Assembly: GCA_964514105.1 (NCBI GenBank) | Contig: CAZEPJ010000040.1 | Coordinates: forward strand, 1-43,042 | DNA length: 43,042 nucleotides | Origin: CAZEPJ01 sp964514105 | GTDB lineage: Bacteria > Desulfobacterota > Desulfocorpusculales > Desulfocorpusculum | Direction: 5' to 3' | Shown: piece after piece, positions 35,600 through 43,042 of the stretch | Numbering within the stretch: position 1 is the first letter of the stretch | Layout: every line of letters begins with the position of its first letter | Notes under the pieces: generated by a model | Database searches by the model: none | What the model was told of the DNA's origin: nothing | Seen by the model: only the letters and a program-made list of their open reading frames with translations | Program-made: the position numbers and the translations under genes

Positions 35600-36141
35600 A
35601 GGCACTGGTCCTGGGGATGGGAAATCTCCTCCTGGGGGACGAGGGGGTGGGGGTGCATGCGGCCCGCGCCCTGGCTCAGGCCCCGCTGCCCCCGGGCGTC
35701 ACCGTCCTGGAGGCCGGGACGGCCGTCCTGGACGCCCTGCCCGACCTGGAGCGGGCCGATCGGGTCATCGTGGTGGACGCCATGACGGCGGGGGGGGAGC
35801 CCGGAACGGTGTACCGACTGCCCGTGGATCGTTGTGCCCGCAAGGCGGTCGTCGCCTCCATGCACGGGTTCGATCTGTTGGGCGTCCTGGCCTTGGCGGG
35901 CAGGGCGGACCCGCCCGAGGTGGAGGTGGTCGGCGTGGAGCCGGCCAGCATCGACTGGTCTCTGGAGCTGACGCCGCGGGTGGCCGCATCCCTTCCCGCC
36001 GTACTCCGGTGCGTCAGGTGCCTGCTCTCCCCGGCCCCGGAGCCGGGGCGTCGCCCCGGGCGCAGTGGGTCAGCTCCCAGGCGTCCCGGCGCCGGTCGCG
36101 GCGCACGATGTAGATGTGGCCGTCGTCGCCCGCGAGCTTGA
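35596..36141 (+). CDS. Hydrogenase maturation endopeptidase (HybD/HycI family)
   Basis: 181 residues, GTG start overlapping the large-subunit stop (GTGA). Family features: LVLGMGNLLLGDEGVGVHAA with the Ni-sensing Glu, VIVVDAMTAGGEPGTVYRL with the Asp, and SMHGFDLLGVL with the His. It cleaves the C-terminal tail of the large subunit after nickel insertion. The last 35-40 residues (from SPAPEPGRRPGRS) are Arg/Gly/Pro-rich, not part of the family fold, and are antisense to the 85-residue gene on the other strand. The core would end near residue 142. Confidence 0.92.
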   Translation: MKALVLGMGNLLLGDEGVGVHAARALAQAPLPPGVTVLEAGTAVLDALPDLERADRVIVVDAMTAGGEPGTVYRLPVDRCARKAVVASMHGFDLLGVLALAGRADPPEVEVVGVEPASIDWSLELTPRVAASLPAVLRCVRCLLSPAPEPGRRPGRSGSAPRRPGAGRGARCRCGRRRPRA

Positions 36142-36271
36142 AATAATCGTGATCCTCCCCGCACCAGCGGTCCAGGATGGCTTGGACCTCCACCTCCCGC
36201 TCCCCGAGAAACAAGCGCACCGGCCGCTCGTCGGCCTTGTGGCCGCTGTAGCACTGGACGTGGACTTCCAT
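36014..36271 (-). CDS. Small conserved protein of unknown function
   Basis: 85 residues starting MEVHVQCYSGHKADERPVRL. The compact pattern FLGEREVEVQAILDRW, DHDYFKLAGDDGHIYIVRRD resembles a small beta-rich family I have seen as hypothetical proteins in diverse bacteria; no function is known to me. Conserved-looking Trp/Tyr spacing and the charged core support real coding. It lies 29 bp after the aldo/keto reductase gene on the same strand. Its 3' end overlaps the convergent peptidase gene by 128 bp, so the last 20 residues (after AWELTHC) may be drift. Confidence 0.65.
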   Translation of the reverse strand: MEVHVQCYSGHKADERPVRLFLGEREVEVQAILDRWCGEDHDYFKLAGDDGHIYIVRRDRRRDAWELTHCARGDAPAPGPGRAGT

Positions 36272-36300
36272 GGCGGTCCCCGGGCCGCCCGGGTGGGGCC

Positions 36301-37329
36301 CTACCCTTTCTGCCCCCGGAGGGCCCGGTGGTACAGGGCCAGGGTCTCCTTGAGCATGTCCGGGATGGGGAGGCCGTACGGGCAGCGCTCGACGCACTCT
36401 CTGCAATCCTGGCACCCCTCCACGCTCTTCATGGGCTCCGCGGCAAAGGCCAGGGCCGTGGCAAGGGGGAAGCGCCGCGGCTGGGATCGGAACATGAAGA
36501 CCCGGGGGATGTTGACCCCCTTGTCGCACGGCATGCAGTACTCGCAGCGCCTGCAGAAGCGGTTGCCCAGCTCGTCCCGGATGCGGTCCATCTCCCCAAG
36601 CTCCCCCTCGTCGGGACCCCGGGGCGATTCGTAAAGCGCGGCGATCTCGTCCATCTCCTCCCGGGCCTGGATCCCGGGGATGGGGAGCAGATCGGGATGC
36701 TGCTGCAGGAAGCGGAAGCACAGGTCCGCCCGCTCCAGGAGCCCGCCCCCCAGGGGCTTCATGGCGATGATGCCCATGCCCGCCTCCCGCGCCGCCCCGA
36801 ACAGATCCCGGGCCGCGTCCGTCTCCACGAAGTTGAAGGGGAACTGGACCGTGGCGAAGCGGCCGGTCCGGCAGGCCCGGACGGCCGTGGCCAGGTTGTG
36901 GGAGCTGAAGCCGATGTGGCGGATCTTGTGCGCCCCCCGGGCCTTCTCCAGCGCCTCGTACGCCCCCCCGGGGGCGAGGATCTGCTCCAGGGCCGCGTCG
37001 TTGGCCACCTGGTGGAACTGATAAAGGTCGATGACATCCGTCCGCAGGTTGGCCAGGCTCTGTTCCACGTCCCTGGCCGCGCCCTCGCCGTCCCGGGCAA
37101 AGGTCTTGGTGGCCAGGACCACCCTCCTCCGAACCGGCTCGAGCGCCCTGCCCAGCTTCACCTCGCTGTCCCCGTACATCCTGGCCGTGTCGAAGAAGGT
37201 GACCCCCCGGTCCAGGCAGTGGCGGACGACGGCCGACGCAGTTTCGGGCTCGAGGCGGGTGATGGGGATGCCGCCGAAACCCACCACCGAAACCTCCAGG
37301 CCCATCCTTCCCAACTCCATGGTCCTCAT
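36301..37329 (-). CDS. Aldo/keto reductase with C-terminal 4Fe-4S domain
   Basis: 342 residues; ATG chosen after AAGGAGTCAGGC. The TIM-barrel AKR core has FFDTARMYGDSE (catalytic Asp/Tyr), LATKT (Lys) and LYQFHQVA (His). It continues into a cysteine-rich tail, CRRCEYCMPCDKGVNIP (about 268-284) and GCQDCRECVERCPYGLPIP (about 312-330), typical of the ferredoxin-like subclass. Substrate unknown; NAD(P)H-linked redox with electron transfer to Fe-S is inferred. It lies 37 bp after mtnA. Confidence 0.92.
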   Translation of the reverse strand: MRTMELGRMGLEVSVVGFGGIPITRLEPETASAVVRHCLDRGVTFFDTARMYGDSEVKLGRALEPVRRRVVLATKTFARDGEGAARDVEQSLANLRTDVIDLYQFHQVANDAALEQILAPGGAYEALEKARGAHKIRHIGFSSHNLATAVRACRTGRFATVQFPFNFVETDAARDLFGAAREAGMGIIAMKPLGGGLLERADLCFRFLQQHPDLLPIPGIQAREEMDEIAALYESPRGPDEGELGEMDRIRDELGNRFCRRCEYCMPCDKGVNIPRVFMFRSQPRRFPLATALAFAAEPMKSVEGCQDCRECVERCPYGLPIPDMLKETLALYHRALRGQKG

Positions 37330-37366
37330 GCCTGACTCCTTCCCGGCGCGGCCGGCGTTGAGAGCG

Positions 37367-38449
37367 TCAGCCACCCACGGCCGCCTGGATCGCCTCCTCG
37401 TAAGGCGGGCGGAGCACCCCCTTCTCGGTGATGATGGCCGTGATCAGCCCGTGGGGGGTGACGTCGAAGGCGGGATAGCGGGCGGAGACCCCGTCGGGGG
37501 CCGTGCGGGCGGCGCCCCATTCCAGGACCTCCCTGGGATCCCGCTCCTCGATGGGGATCCGGTCCCCGCTCGGGAGGTCCGCGTCGAAGGTGGACAGGGG
37601 GGCGGCCACGTAGAACGGGATGCCGTGCTCCCGGGCCAGGACCGCCACGCTGTACGTGCCGATTTTGTTGGCCGCATCGCCGTTGGCGGCAATCCGGTCG
37701 GCCCCCACGATGACCAGGGAGATCCCCCCGGCCTTCATGAGATGCCCTGCCATGCTGTCGGTGATCACGGTGACGGGGATCCCGTCCCTGTGGAGCTCCC
37801 AGGCCGTGAGGCGCGCCCCCTGGAGGAAGGGCCGTGTCTCGTCGGCCAGGACCGCCACCCGCTTTCCCTGCCGGCGGGCCGAGCGGATCACCCCCAGGGC
37901 CGTCCCCCACCCTCCCGTGGCCAGGGCCCCGGCGTTGCAGTGGGTCAGGACCGTGGCCTCCTGGGGCACCAGCGGCGCCCCGGCCTCGCCCATGGCCACG
38001 TTGGCCAGGACGTCCTCGGCCAGGATCCTCTGGGCCTCCTCGGCCAGGGCCTCGCGCACGGCCTCCACGCCCGCCCGGCCCAGGGCCCGCATGCGCCCTT
38101 CCAGCCGCGCCAGGGCCCACCGCAGGTTCACGGCCGTGGGTCGCGTGCCCAGAAACAGGGCCACGTACGGCCCCAGCCCCGCCGCAAGCTCGGCGCCGCT
38201 TCGCGCCTCCACGCATCGCGCCGCCAGGGCCAGTCCCATGGCCGCCGCGATGCCAATGGCGGGGGCCCCCCGGATGGCCAGGTCCCGGATGGCCTCAGCC
38301 ACCTGCTCGGGCCGGGTCATCTCCAGGTAGACCTCCTCCTGGGGGAGGCGCCTCTGGTCCAGCATGATGACCCTGCCGTCCCGCCACTCGATGGTCCGGT
38401 AGTGGGGGGACACGTAGGGCTCGATGGCCGTCAGATCAGGTTTCAGCAT
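37367..38449 (-). CDS. mtnA: S-methyl-5-thioribose-1-phosphate isomerase
   Basis: 360 residues. It converts 5-methylthioribose-1-phosphate to 5-methylthioribulose-1-phosphate in methionine salvage. Signatures are IRGAPAIGIAAAMGLALAA, LTHCNAGALATGGWGTALGV with the catalytic Cys, ETRPFLQGARLTAWEL and GADRIAANGDAANKIGTYS with the catalytic Asp. No other mtn genes are in the window. The 181-bp gap upstream towards gatB has no clear promoter, so read-through from the gat genes is possible. Confidence 0.95.
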   Translation of the reverse strand: MLKPDLTAIEPYVSPHYRTIEWRDGRVIMLDQRRLPQEEVYLEMTRPEQVAEAIRDLAIRGAPAIGIAAAMGLALAARCVEARSGAELAAGLGPYVALFLGTRPTAVNLRWALARLEGRMRALGRAGVEAVREALAEEAQRILAEDVLANVAMGEAGAPLVPQEATVLTHCNAGALATGGWGTALGVIRSARRQGKRVAVLADETRPFLQGARLTAWELHRDGIPVTVITDSMAGHLMKAGGISLVIVGADRIAANGDAANKIGTYSVAVLAREHGIPFYVAAPLSTFDADLPSGDRIPIEERDPREVLEWGAARTAPDGVSARYPAFDVTPHGLITAIITEKGVLRPPYEEAIQAAVGG

Positions 38450-38630
38450 CTGGGCGTGTTCCTGCCGTTAGGATCTGTGCGTTGTCCTTGGTCCGTCAAT
38501 CCCCGTGGGGCGTCGGCCGATGGCATCCCCAGCGTCTCTGGACCGCCTTGCGACCCAGTTTGAAATCCAACGGAGCGGGCACGCCTCGGGCAACAAGAGA
38601 CTGACCACTGACGACGGGCGTCCGATCCCG

Positions 38631-40067
38631 TCAATCCCCCCTGAGGCGCTCCGCCAGCAGCTTCTGGGCCAGCTTGGGGTCGGCCTGCCCCTGGGTAAGG
38701 CGCATGAGCTGGCCCATGAAGTACCCCATGAGCTGGCCCTTGCCGCCCCGGTACGCCGCCACCTCCTTGGGGTGCTCGGCCAGGACCTTCTCCACCAGGG
38801 CCTCCAGGGCGTCCCGGTCCGACACAGCCGCCCACCCCTTTCGCTGGAGGACCTCCTCGGCCCCCTCGCCCGAGCGGTACATTTCCTCGAAAACCGCCTG
38901 GGCGATGCGCCGGTTGATCCGCCCATCGGCCAGGAGCCCCAGCATGGCCGCCAAGTGATGCGGGGGGACGGGGCACGCCGTGATGGCGCGGCCGTCCTGG
39001 TTCAACTCCTTGAGGAGGTCGCCGGTGACCCAGTTGCAGACCGACCGGGCGTCGGGGAAGCGGGCCACGCACGCCTCGAAGTAGTCGGCCAGGGGTCTCG
39101 AGGCCGTCAGCACCTCGGCGTCGTACTCGCGGATGCCGTACTGCTTCACGAAGCGCGCCCTCTTGGCCTCGGGCAGCTCGGGCAGGGACGCCCGCACACG
39201 TTCGATCCAGTCTTCCCGCACCTCCAGCGGCACCAGGTCCGGGTCCGGGAAGTAGCGGTAGTCGTGGGCCTCCTCCTTGCCCCGCATGGAGTAGGTGACC
39301 TGGCGTCCCTCGTCCCAGAGGCGGGTCTCCTGCACGACCCGCCCCTTGTCCTCCAGGATCCCAATCTGCCGGTCCACCTCGTACGCGATGGCCTTGTGCA
39401 CGTTGCGGAAGGAGTTCATGTTCTTGAGCTCGGTCCGGGTGCCCAGGGCCGCCTCCCCCCGGGGGCGCACGGAGACGTTGGCGTCGCACCGAAAGCTCCC
39501 CTCTTCCATATTGCCGTCACAGATCTCCAGGTACACCAGGATGTCCCGCAGCGCCTTGAGATAGGCCGCTGCCTCGTCGGGGCTTCGCATGTCGGGCTCG
39601 GAGACGATCTCCAGGAGCGGGACCCCGGTGCGGTTGAAGTCCACGTAGCTCGACGGCTTTTTCTCGTCGTGGACGAGCTTTCCTGCGTCCTCCTCCATGT
39701 GGATGCGGGTGATGCCGATGCGCTTGGCCTGGCCGTCCGCCAGGCGGATCTCCAGCCACCCCCCGCTGGCCAGGGGCAGCTCGTACTGGGAGATCTGATA
39801 CCCCTTGGGAAGATCCGGGTAAAAGTAGTTCTTGCGGGCGAACTTGCTCAAGGGGGCGACGCGACAGCGGGTGGCCAGGGCCATGCGCAGGGCGAACTCC
39901 ACCACCTTGCGGTTGAGCACGGGTAGGACCCCCGGCATGCCCAGGCAGACCGGGCAGGTGTGGCTGTTGGGCTCTGCCCCAAAGGCCGTGGAGCACCCGC
40001 AGAAGATCTTGCTCTGCGTGAGGAGCTGGGCGTGGACCTCCAGCCCGATGACCGCCTCGTATGCCAT
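38631..40067 (-). CDS. gatB: Asp-tRNA(Asn)/Glu-tRNA(Gln) amidotransferase subunit B
   Basis: 478 residues, the normal length. N-terminus YEAVIGLEVHAQLLTQSKIF, zinc-site segment CGCSTAFGAEPNSHTCPVCLGMPG and YFYPDLPKGYQISQYE are diagnostic. The C-terminal YqeY-like domain includes GYFMGQLMRLTQGQADPKL. It binds the mischarged tRNA, activates the acyl group and receives ammonia from GatA. Start set by GGAGAGAAGCGAC. The gene lies 66 bp after gatA. Confidence 0.97.
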   Translation of the reverse strand: MAYEAVIGLEVHAQLLTQSKIFCGCSTAFGAEPNSHTCPVCLGMPGVLPVLNRKVVEFALRMALATRCRVAPLSKFARKNYFYPDLPKGYQISQYELPLASGGWLEIRLADGQAKRIGITRIHMEEDAGKLVHDEKKPSSYVDFNRTGVPLLEIVSEPDMRSPDEAAAYLKALRDILVYLEICDGNMEEGSFRCDANVSVRPRGEAALGTRTELKNMNSFRNVHKAIAYEVDRQIGILEDKGRVVQETRLWDEGRQVTYSMRGKEEAHDYRYFPDPDLVPLEVREDWIERVRASLPELPEAKRARFVKQYGIREYDAEVLTASRPLADYFEACVARFPDARSVCNWVTGDLLKELNQDGRAITACPVPPHHLAAMLGLLADGRINRRIAQAVFEEMYRSGEGAEEVLQRKGWAAVSDRDALEALVEKVLAEHPKEVAAYRGGKGQLMGYFMGQLMRLTQGQADPKLAQKLLAERLRGD

Positions 40068-40133
40068 GTCGCTTCTCTCCGCGCCCCCTGGGGAGCCCCG
40101 GGGGCCTCCCGGGTTCGACGCTGGGCCGCACCC

Positions 40134-41588
40134 CTACAGCGGCGCCCGGGTTCGATGGTGGGCTGTGGCCTGCTCGTACGCGAAGGCCGCATGGAGAATG
40201 CGCCCCTCCTCCATGTGCCCGCCCACGATCTGAAGGCCGATGGGAAGCCCCTGATCGTCCAGGCCGCACGGGATGGAGACGGCCGGCAGGCCCGCCATAT
40301 TGACGGGGATGGTGTAATAGTCGCTCAGGTACATCTGCAGTGGGTCGCCCAGCTTCTCCCCCAGGCGAAAGGCCACGGTGGGGGCAGCGGGCAGGGCCAG
40401 CACGTCGCAGCGACCGAACGCCTCCCGGAAGTCCCGGATGATGAGGGTGCGCACCTGGCAGGCCTTCTTGTAGTACGCATCGTAGTAGCCCGCGGACAGG
40501 GCGTAGGTCCCCAGCATGATGCGGCGGCGCACCTCGGGCCCGAACCCCGTGGAGCGGGTGCACTGGTACATGGCCATGAGGCCGTCGTTCTCTCCGCAGC
40601 GAAGGCCGTACTTGACCCCGTCGTACCGGGCCAGGTTGGAGCTGGCCTCGGCCGGGGCCACCAGGTAGTAGCAGGCCAGGCCGTATGCCGCGTGGGGAAG
40701 GGCCACGGGAACGATCTCGGCCCCCAGGGACGCCATGACCTCGATGGCCTGGGACACGGCCCGGGCCACCTGGGGGTCCAGCCCGGCCGCCTCCTCCTCC
40801 AGCCGCCCCACCCGCACCCCCTGGAGATCCCTGGCCAGGCACCGGGTGTAGTCGGCCTCGGGGGCCGGGACCGACGTGGAGTCCCGCGGGTCGTGGGCTG
40901 CGATGCTGCCCAGGAGCAGGGCGCAATCCTCCACGTCCCGGGTCATGGGGCCGATCTGGTCCAGGGACGAGGCGAAGGCCACCAGCCCGTACCGGGAGAC
41001 CCGGCCGTATGTGGGCTTGAGCCCCACGATGCCGCAGCAGGCCGCGGGCTGCCGGATGGAGCCTCCCGTGTCCGAGCCCAGGGCCCCCAGGCACGTCTGG
41101 GCGGCCACGGCCGCCGCCGAACCGCCGCTGGAGCCCCCCGGGATGCGCGTCAGGTCCCAGGGGTTGCGGGTGGGGCCGTACGCGCTGTGCTCGGTGGAGG
41201 AGCCCATGGCGAACTCATCCATGTTGGTCTTGCCCAGGAAAACGGCGCCCTGACCCCGAAGCCGCTCCACCACCGTGGCGTCGTACGGCGGGACGAACTC
41301 CTCCAGTATGCGCGACCCACACGTGGTGCGCACGCCGCGGGTGCACAGCACGTCCTTGAGGGCCAGGGGGATACCCAGCATGGCGGCGCGCTCGCCCCGG
41401 GCCAGGCGCAGATCCGCCTCTCGGGCCTGCTCCATGGCCAGCTCGGGTGTCATGGTCAGGTACGCGTGCACGCGGGGCTCCACGGCCTCCATGCGCCCGA
41501 TGAGCGCCTCGGTCAGATCCGCCGAGCGGATCTCGCCCAGGTCCAGGAGGTCCCTGGCCTCGTGAATGGTCAGCTGGAAAAGCTCCAT
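40134..41588 (-). CDS. gatA: Asp-tRNA(Asn)/Glu-tRNA(Gln) amidotransferase subunit A
   Basis: 484-residue amidase-signature enzyme that releases ammonia from glutamine. The Lys (IPLALKDVLCTRG) and the two serines of the catalytic triad (GGSSGGSAAAVAA and GSDTGGSIRQPA) are present. Its ATG follows GGGGGGAGAG and lies 12 bp after the gatC stop, so they are co-transcribed. Confidence 0.97.
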   Translation of the reverse strand: MELFQLTIHEARDLLDLGEIRSADLTEALIGRMEAVEPRVHAYLTMTPELAMEQAREADLRLARGERAAMLGIPLALKDVLCTRGVRTTCGSRILEEFVPPYDATVVERLRGQGAVFLGKTNMDEFAMGSSTEHSAYGPTRNPWDLTRIPGGSSGGSAAAVAAQTCLGALGSDTGGSIRQPAACCGIVGLKPTYGRVSRYGLVAFASSLDQIGPMTRDVEDCALLLGSIAAHDPRDSTSVPAPEADYTRCLARDLQGVRVGRLEEEAAGLDPQVARAVSQAIEVMASLGAEIVPVALPHAAYGLACYYLVAPAEASSNLARYDGVKYGLRCGENDGLMAMYQCTRSTGFGPEVRRRIMLGTYALSAGYYDAYYKKACQVRTLIIRDFREAFGRCDVLALPAAPTVAFRLGEKLGDPLQMYLSDYYTIPVNMAGLPAVSIPCGLDDQGLPIGLQIVGGHMEEGRILHAAFAYEQATAHHRTRAPL

Positions 41589-41600
41589 CTCTCCCCCCGC

Positions 41601-41888
41601 CTACTCGATGACCCGCGGGACCTGGAAGCTCGATCCCGACCGCCGGGGCGCATTGGCCAGGGCCCCATCAACGGGCAGGGAGGTCCTGACCTCGTCCTCG
41701 CGGAACACGTTGGAGAGCGCCATGGCGTGGGACGTGGGCTCCACCTGGGCCGTGTCCAGCTCCCCGAGCTGCTCCATGTACGTCAGGATGGCGTTCATCT
41801 GTTCGGTGAAGCGCCCCAGCGCCTCCTCGTCGAACCGGAGCCTGGCCAGATGGGCCACGTGGGCCACGTCCTCCCGCGTCACCTTCAT
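41601..41888 (-). CDS. gatC: Asp-tRNA(Asn)/Glu-tRNA(Gln) amidotransferase subunit C
   Basis: 95 residues from MKVTREDVAHVAHLARLRFD, the conserved N-terminal helix. It continues with FTEQMNAILTYMEQLGELDT and ends in FQVPRVIE, the usual GatC tail. It wraps around and stabilises GatA-GatB. Its ATG overlaps the stop of the upstream deacetylase gene (ATGA). A longer reading with an upstream in-frame Met exists but the overlap start is preferred. Confidence 0.95.
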   Translation of the reverse strand: MKVTREDVAHVAHLARLRFDEEALGRFTEQMNAILTYMEQLGELDTAQVEPTSHAMALSNVFREDEVRTSLPVDGALANAPRRSGSSFQVPRVIE

Positions 41889-42943
41889 GACACCACCTCC
41901 CGCCACCTTGGGCCCTGGGCCTCGTGGAATCGTCGGATGAGGGCGTCCACGCGTGCCCGGCCTGGCCCCTCCACCCGGGCCGGGTCCTCATCCGAGGAGG
42001 GCGTCCCGGCCATCTCCTGCAGCACGGCCTTCCCGCCCCGCCAGAGTCCCTCCAGGTTGTATCCCCCCTCCAGGGCCACCAGCACCCGCCCCCCGCACGC
42101 CTCCTCGGCCATCTCCAGGAGGATCCTGGCCAGGAGGCCGAACCCCGCGGGGGTCACGCCCATCCCTCCCAACGGGTCACCGTCGTAGATGTCGAACCCC
42201 GCCGAGACGATGAGCAGCTCGGGCCGAAACGCCCGCCCCGCCGCCGCCACGATGCGCCGGTAGATGCCCACGTACTCGGCATCCCCGTGCCCCGTGGACA
42301 GGGGGATGTTCACCGTGAACCCCTCCCCCGGGCCCCGCCCCACCTCGTGGAAGGCGCCGGTCCCCGGGTAGTACGGGAACTGGTGGGTGGAGGCGTACAG
42401 GACCGTGGGGTCCTCGTAGAAGCTCCACTGGCTGCCGTTTCCGTGGTGCAGGTCCCAGTCCACGATCATGACCCGGGAGATCCCGTGGCGGGCCTGGGCG
42501 TACCGGGCGGCCACGGCCACGTTGTTGAAGAGGCAGAACCCCCGGGCCCGGCTGGCCTCGGCGTGATGGCCCGGCGGCCGGACCATGGCGAAGGCGTTTC
42601 GCAGCTCCCCCGAGAGGATCCGGTCCAGGGCCTCCAAGCACCCGCCCGCTGCCTGGAGGGCGGCCTCGTACGACCGGGGCGAGGTCTGGGTGTCCGGGTC
42701 CAGCGACACCCCGGAGCGACCGGCCGTGGAGGCCACCAGGTCGATGTACCGGGGGTCGTGGACGCGCTCCAGGTCCTCCCGAAGTGCGTCCCGGGGGGGG
42801 ACAGCCCGATACAGCCCCCTGACGTCGGGCTCTTCCAGCATGGCGTACAGGGCCTCCAGGCGCCGCGGGCTCTCGGGATGGTACTGGGACGGCCTGTGCT
42901 CCAGGAATACGGGATCCTTGACAACACCGGTCTTTGCCTCCAC
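41885..42943 (-). CDS. Histone deacetylase superfamily hydrolase
   Basis: 352 residues from a GTG placed after GAGGGGGCGCCACG; the in-frame ATG at 42976 (11 residues more) lacks a binding site. Family motifs: RPPGHHAEASRARGFCLFNN, VDWDLHHGNGSQ (zinc Asp and His), and SAGFDIYDGDPLGGM (second zinc Asp). Such bacterial enzymes deacetylate acetyl-lysine-like or acetylpolyamine substrates; the actual substrate is unknown. It is the first gene of the deacetylase-gatCAB run and overlaps gatC. Confidence 0.92.
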   Translation of the reverse strand: MEAKTGVVKDPVFLEHRPSQYHPESPRRLEALYAMLEEPDVRGLYRAVPPRDALREDLERVHDPRYIDLVASTAGRSGVSLDPDTQTSPRSYEAALQAAGGCLEALDRILSGELRNAFAMVRPPGHHAEASRARGFCLFNNVAVAARYAQARHGISRVMIVDWDLHHGNGSQWSFYEDPTVLYASTHQFPYYPGTGAFHEVGRGPGEGFTVNIPLSTGHGDAEYVGIYRRIVAAAGRAFRPELLIVSAGFDIYDGDPLGGMGVTPAGFGLLARILLEMAEEACGGRVLVALEGGYNLEGLWRGGKAVLQEMAGTPSSDEDPARVEGPGRARVDALIRRFHEAQGPRWREVVS

Positions 42944-43042
42944 CGTGGCGCCCCCTCTTCTCTGCTTGAGACCCATGGGATGAAAAACCCGAGTATTCAC
43001 GTTTACCACAACGGAGCGCGGCAATAAAGGCTTGATGGCTTC

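Noticed and set aside
38470..38499. TTGACG with a poor -10 (GATCCT, 18-bp spacer) upstream of mtnA
   Set aside because: The -10 matches only three of six positions; too weak to annotate.

Overview
The window comes from a high-GC Gram-negative bacterium. Signs are Sec and Tat signal peptides, outer-membrane TolC-type channels, periplasmic HtrA proteases and tripartite efflux pumps. The GatCAB-type amidotransferase, LemA-type proteins and a sigma-54-regulated [NiFe] hydrogenase would fit a deltaproteobacterium-like or related deep lineage, but the sequence alone does not settle the taxonomy. Almost all of it is coding. No tRNA, rRNA, CRISPR array or insertion sequence is visible.

Left third (1-19.5 kb), metal and envelope-stress island. 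After the 5' part of a ribbon-helix-helix antitoxin gene with its own promoter and operator, a minus-strand run encodes two HtrA/DegQ-type proteases and a TolC lipoprotein-adaptor-RND pump (8195 down to 208). Divergent from it is a CopA copper P-type ATPase (8376-10862). Past a frameshifted adenylate-cyclase remnant lies a Cus-type operon: YtkA-like protein, CusC-, CusB- and CusA-like proteins, then a NarL-type histidine kinase and response regulator joined by overlapping start and stop codons (11377-19519). CusA keeps the three methionines of the Cu(I)/Ag(I) site.

Middle (19.5-28.4 kb), secreted redox cluster. It holds a Sec-exported 501-residue protein ending in three Ig-like repeats, a 1518-residue multidomain multicopper oxidase of the giant MofA/MnxG-like kind (putative metal oxidase), and a His-rich secreted beta-propeller protein. 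A sigma-54-type promoter lies upstream of the first gene, and the leaders of the first two genes share several words.

28.4-32.6 kb. A minus-strand operon (LemA, DUF350-like membrane protein, and an exported protein with two tandem Hint/intein-like domains before a membrane anchor and two TIM44-like domains) is divergent from an EamA transporter. The shared promoter region carries a perfect 9-bp inverted repeat.

32.6-36.1 kb. A three-gene exported [NiFe] hydrogenase operon (Tat small subunit, large subunit, maturation peptidase) lies behind a good sigma-54 promoter. The small subunit has no membrane helix. Instead it ends in an approximately 75-residue domain that matches the Ig-like repeats of the 501-residue secreted protein 13 kb away. 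This shared domain, with sigma-54-type promoters at both loci and an intervening giant oxidase, is the most unusual feature of the window and suggests a linked extracytoplasmic redox system.

Right end (36-43 kb), housekeeping genes on the minus strand: histone-deacetylase-family hydrolase, gatC, gatA, gatB, mtnA, an Fe-S aldo/keto reductase and a small conserved protein.
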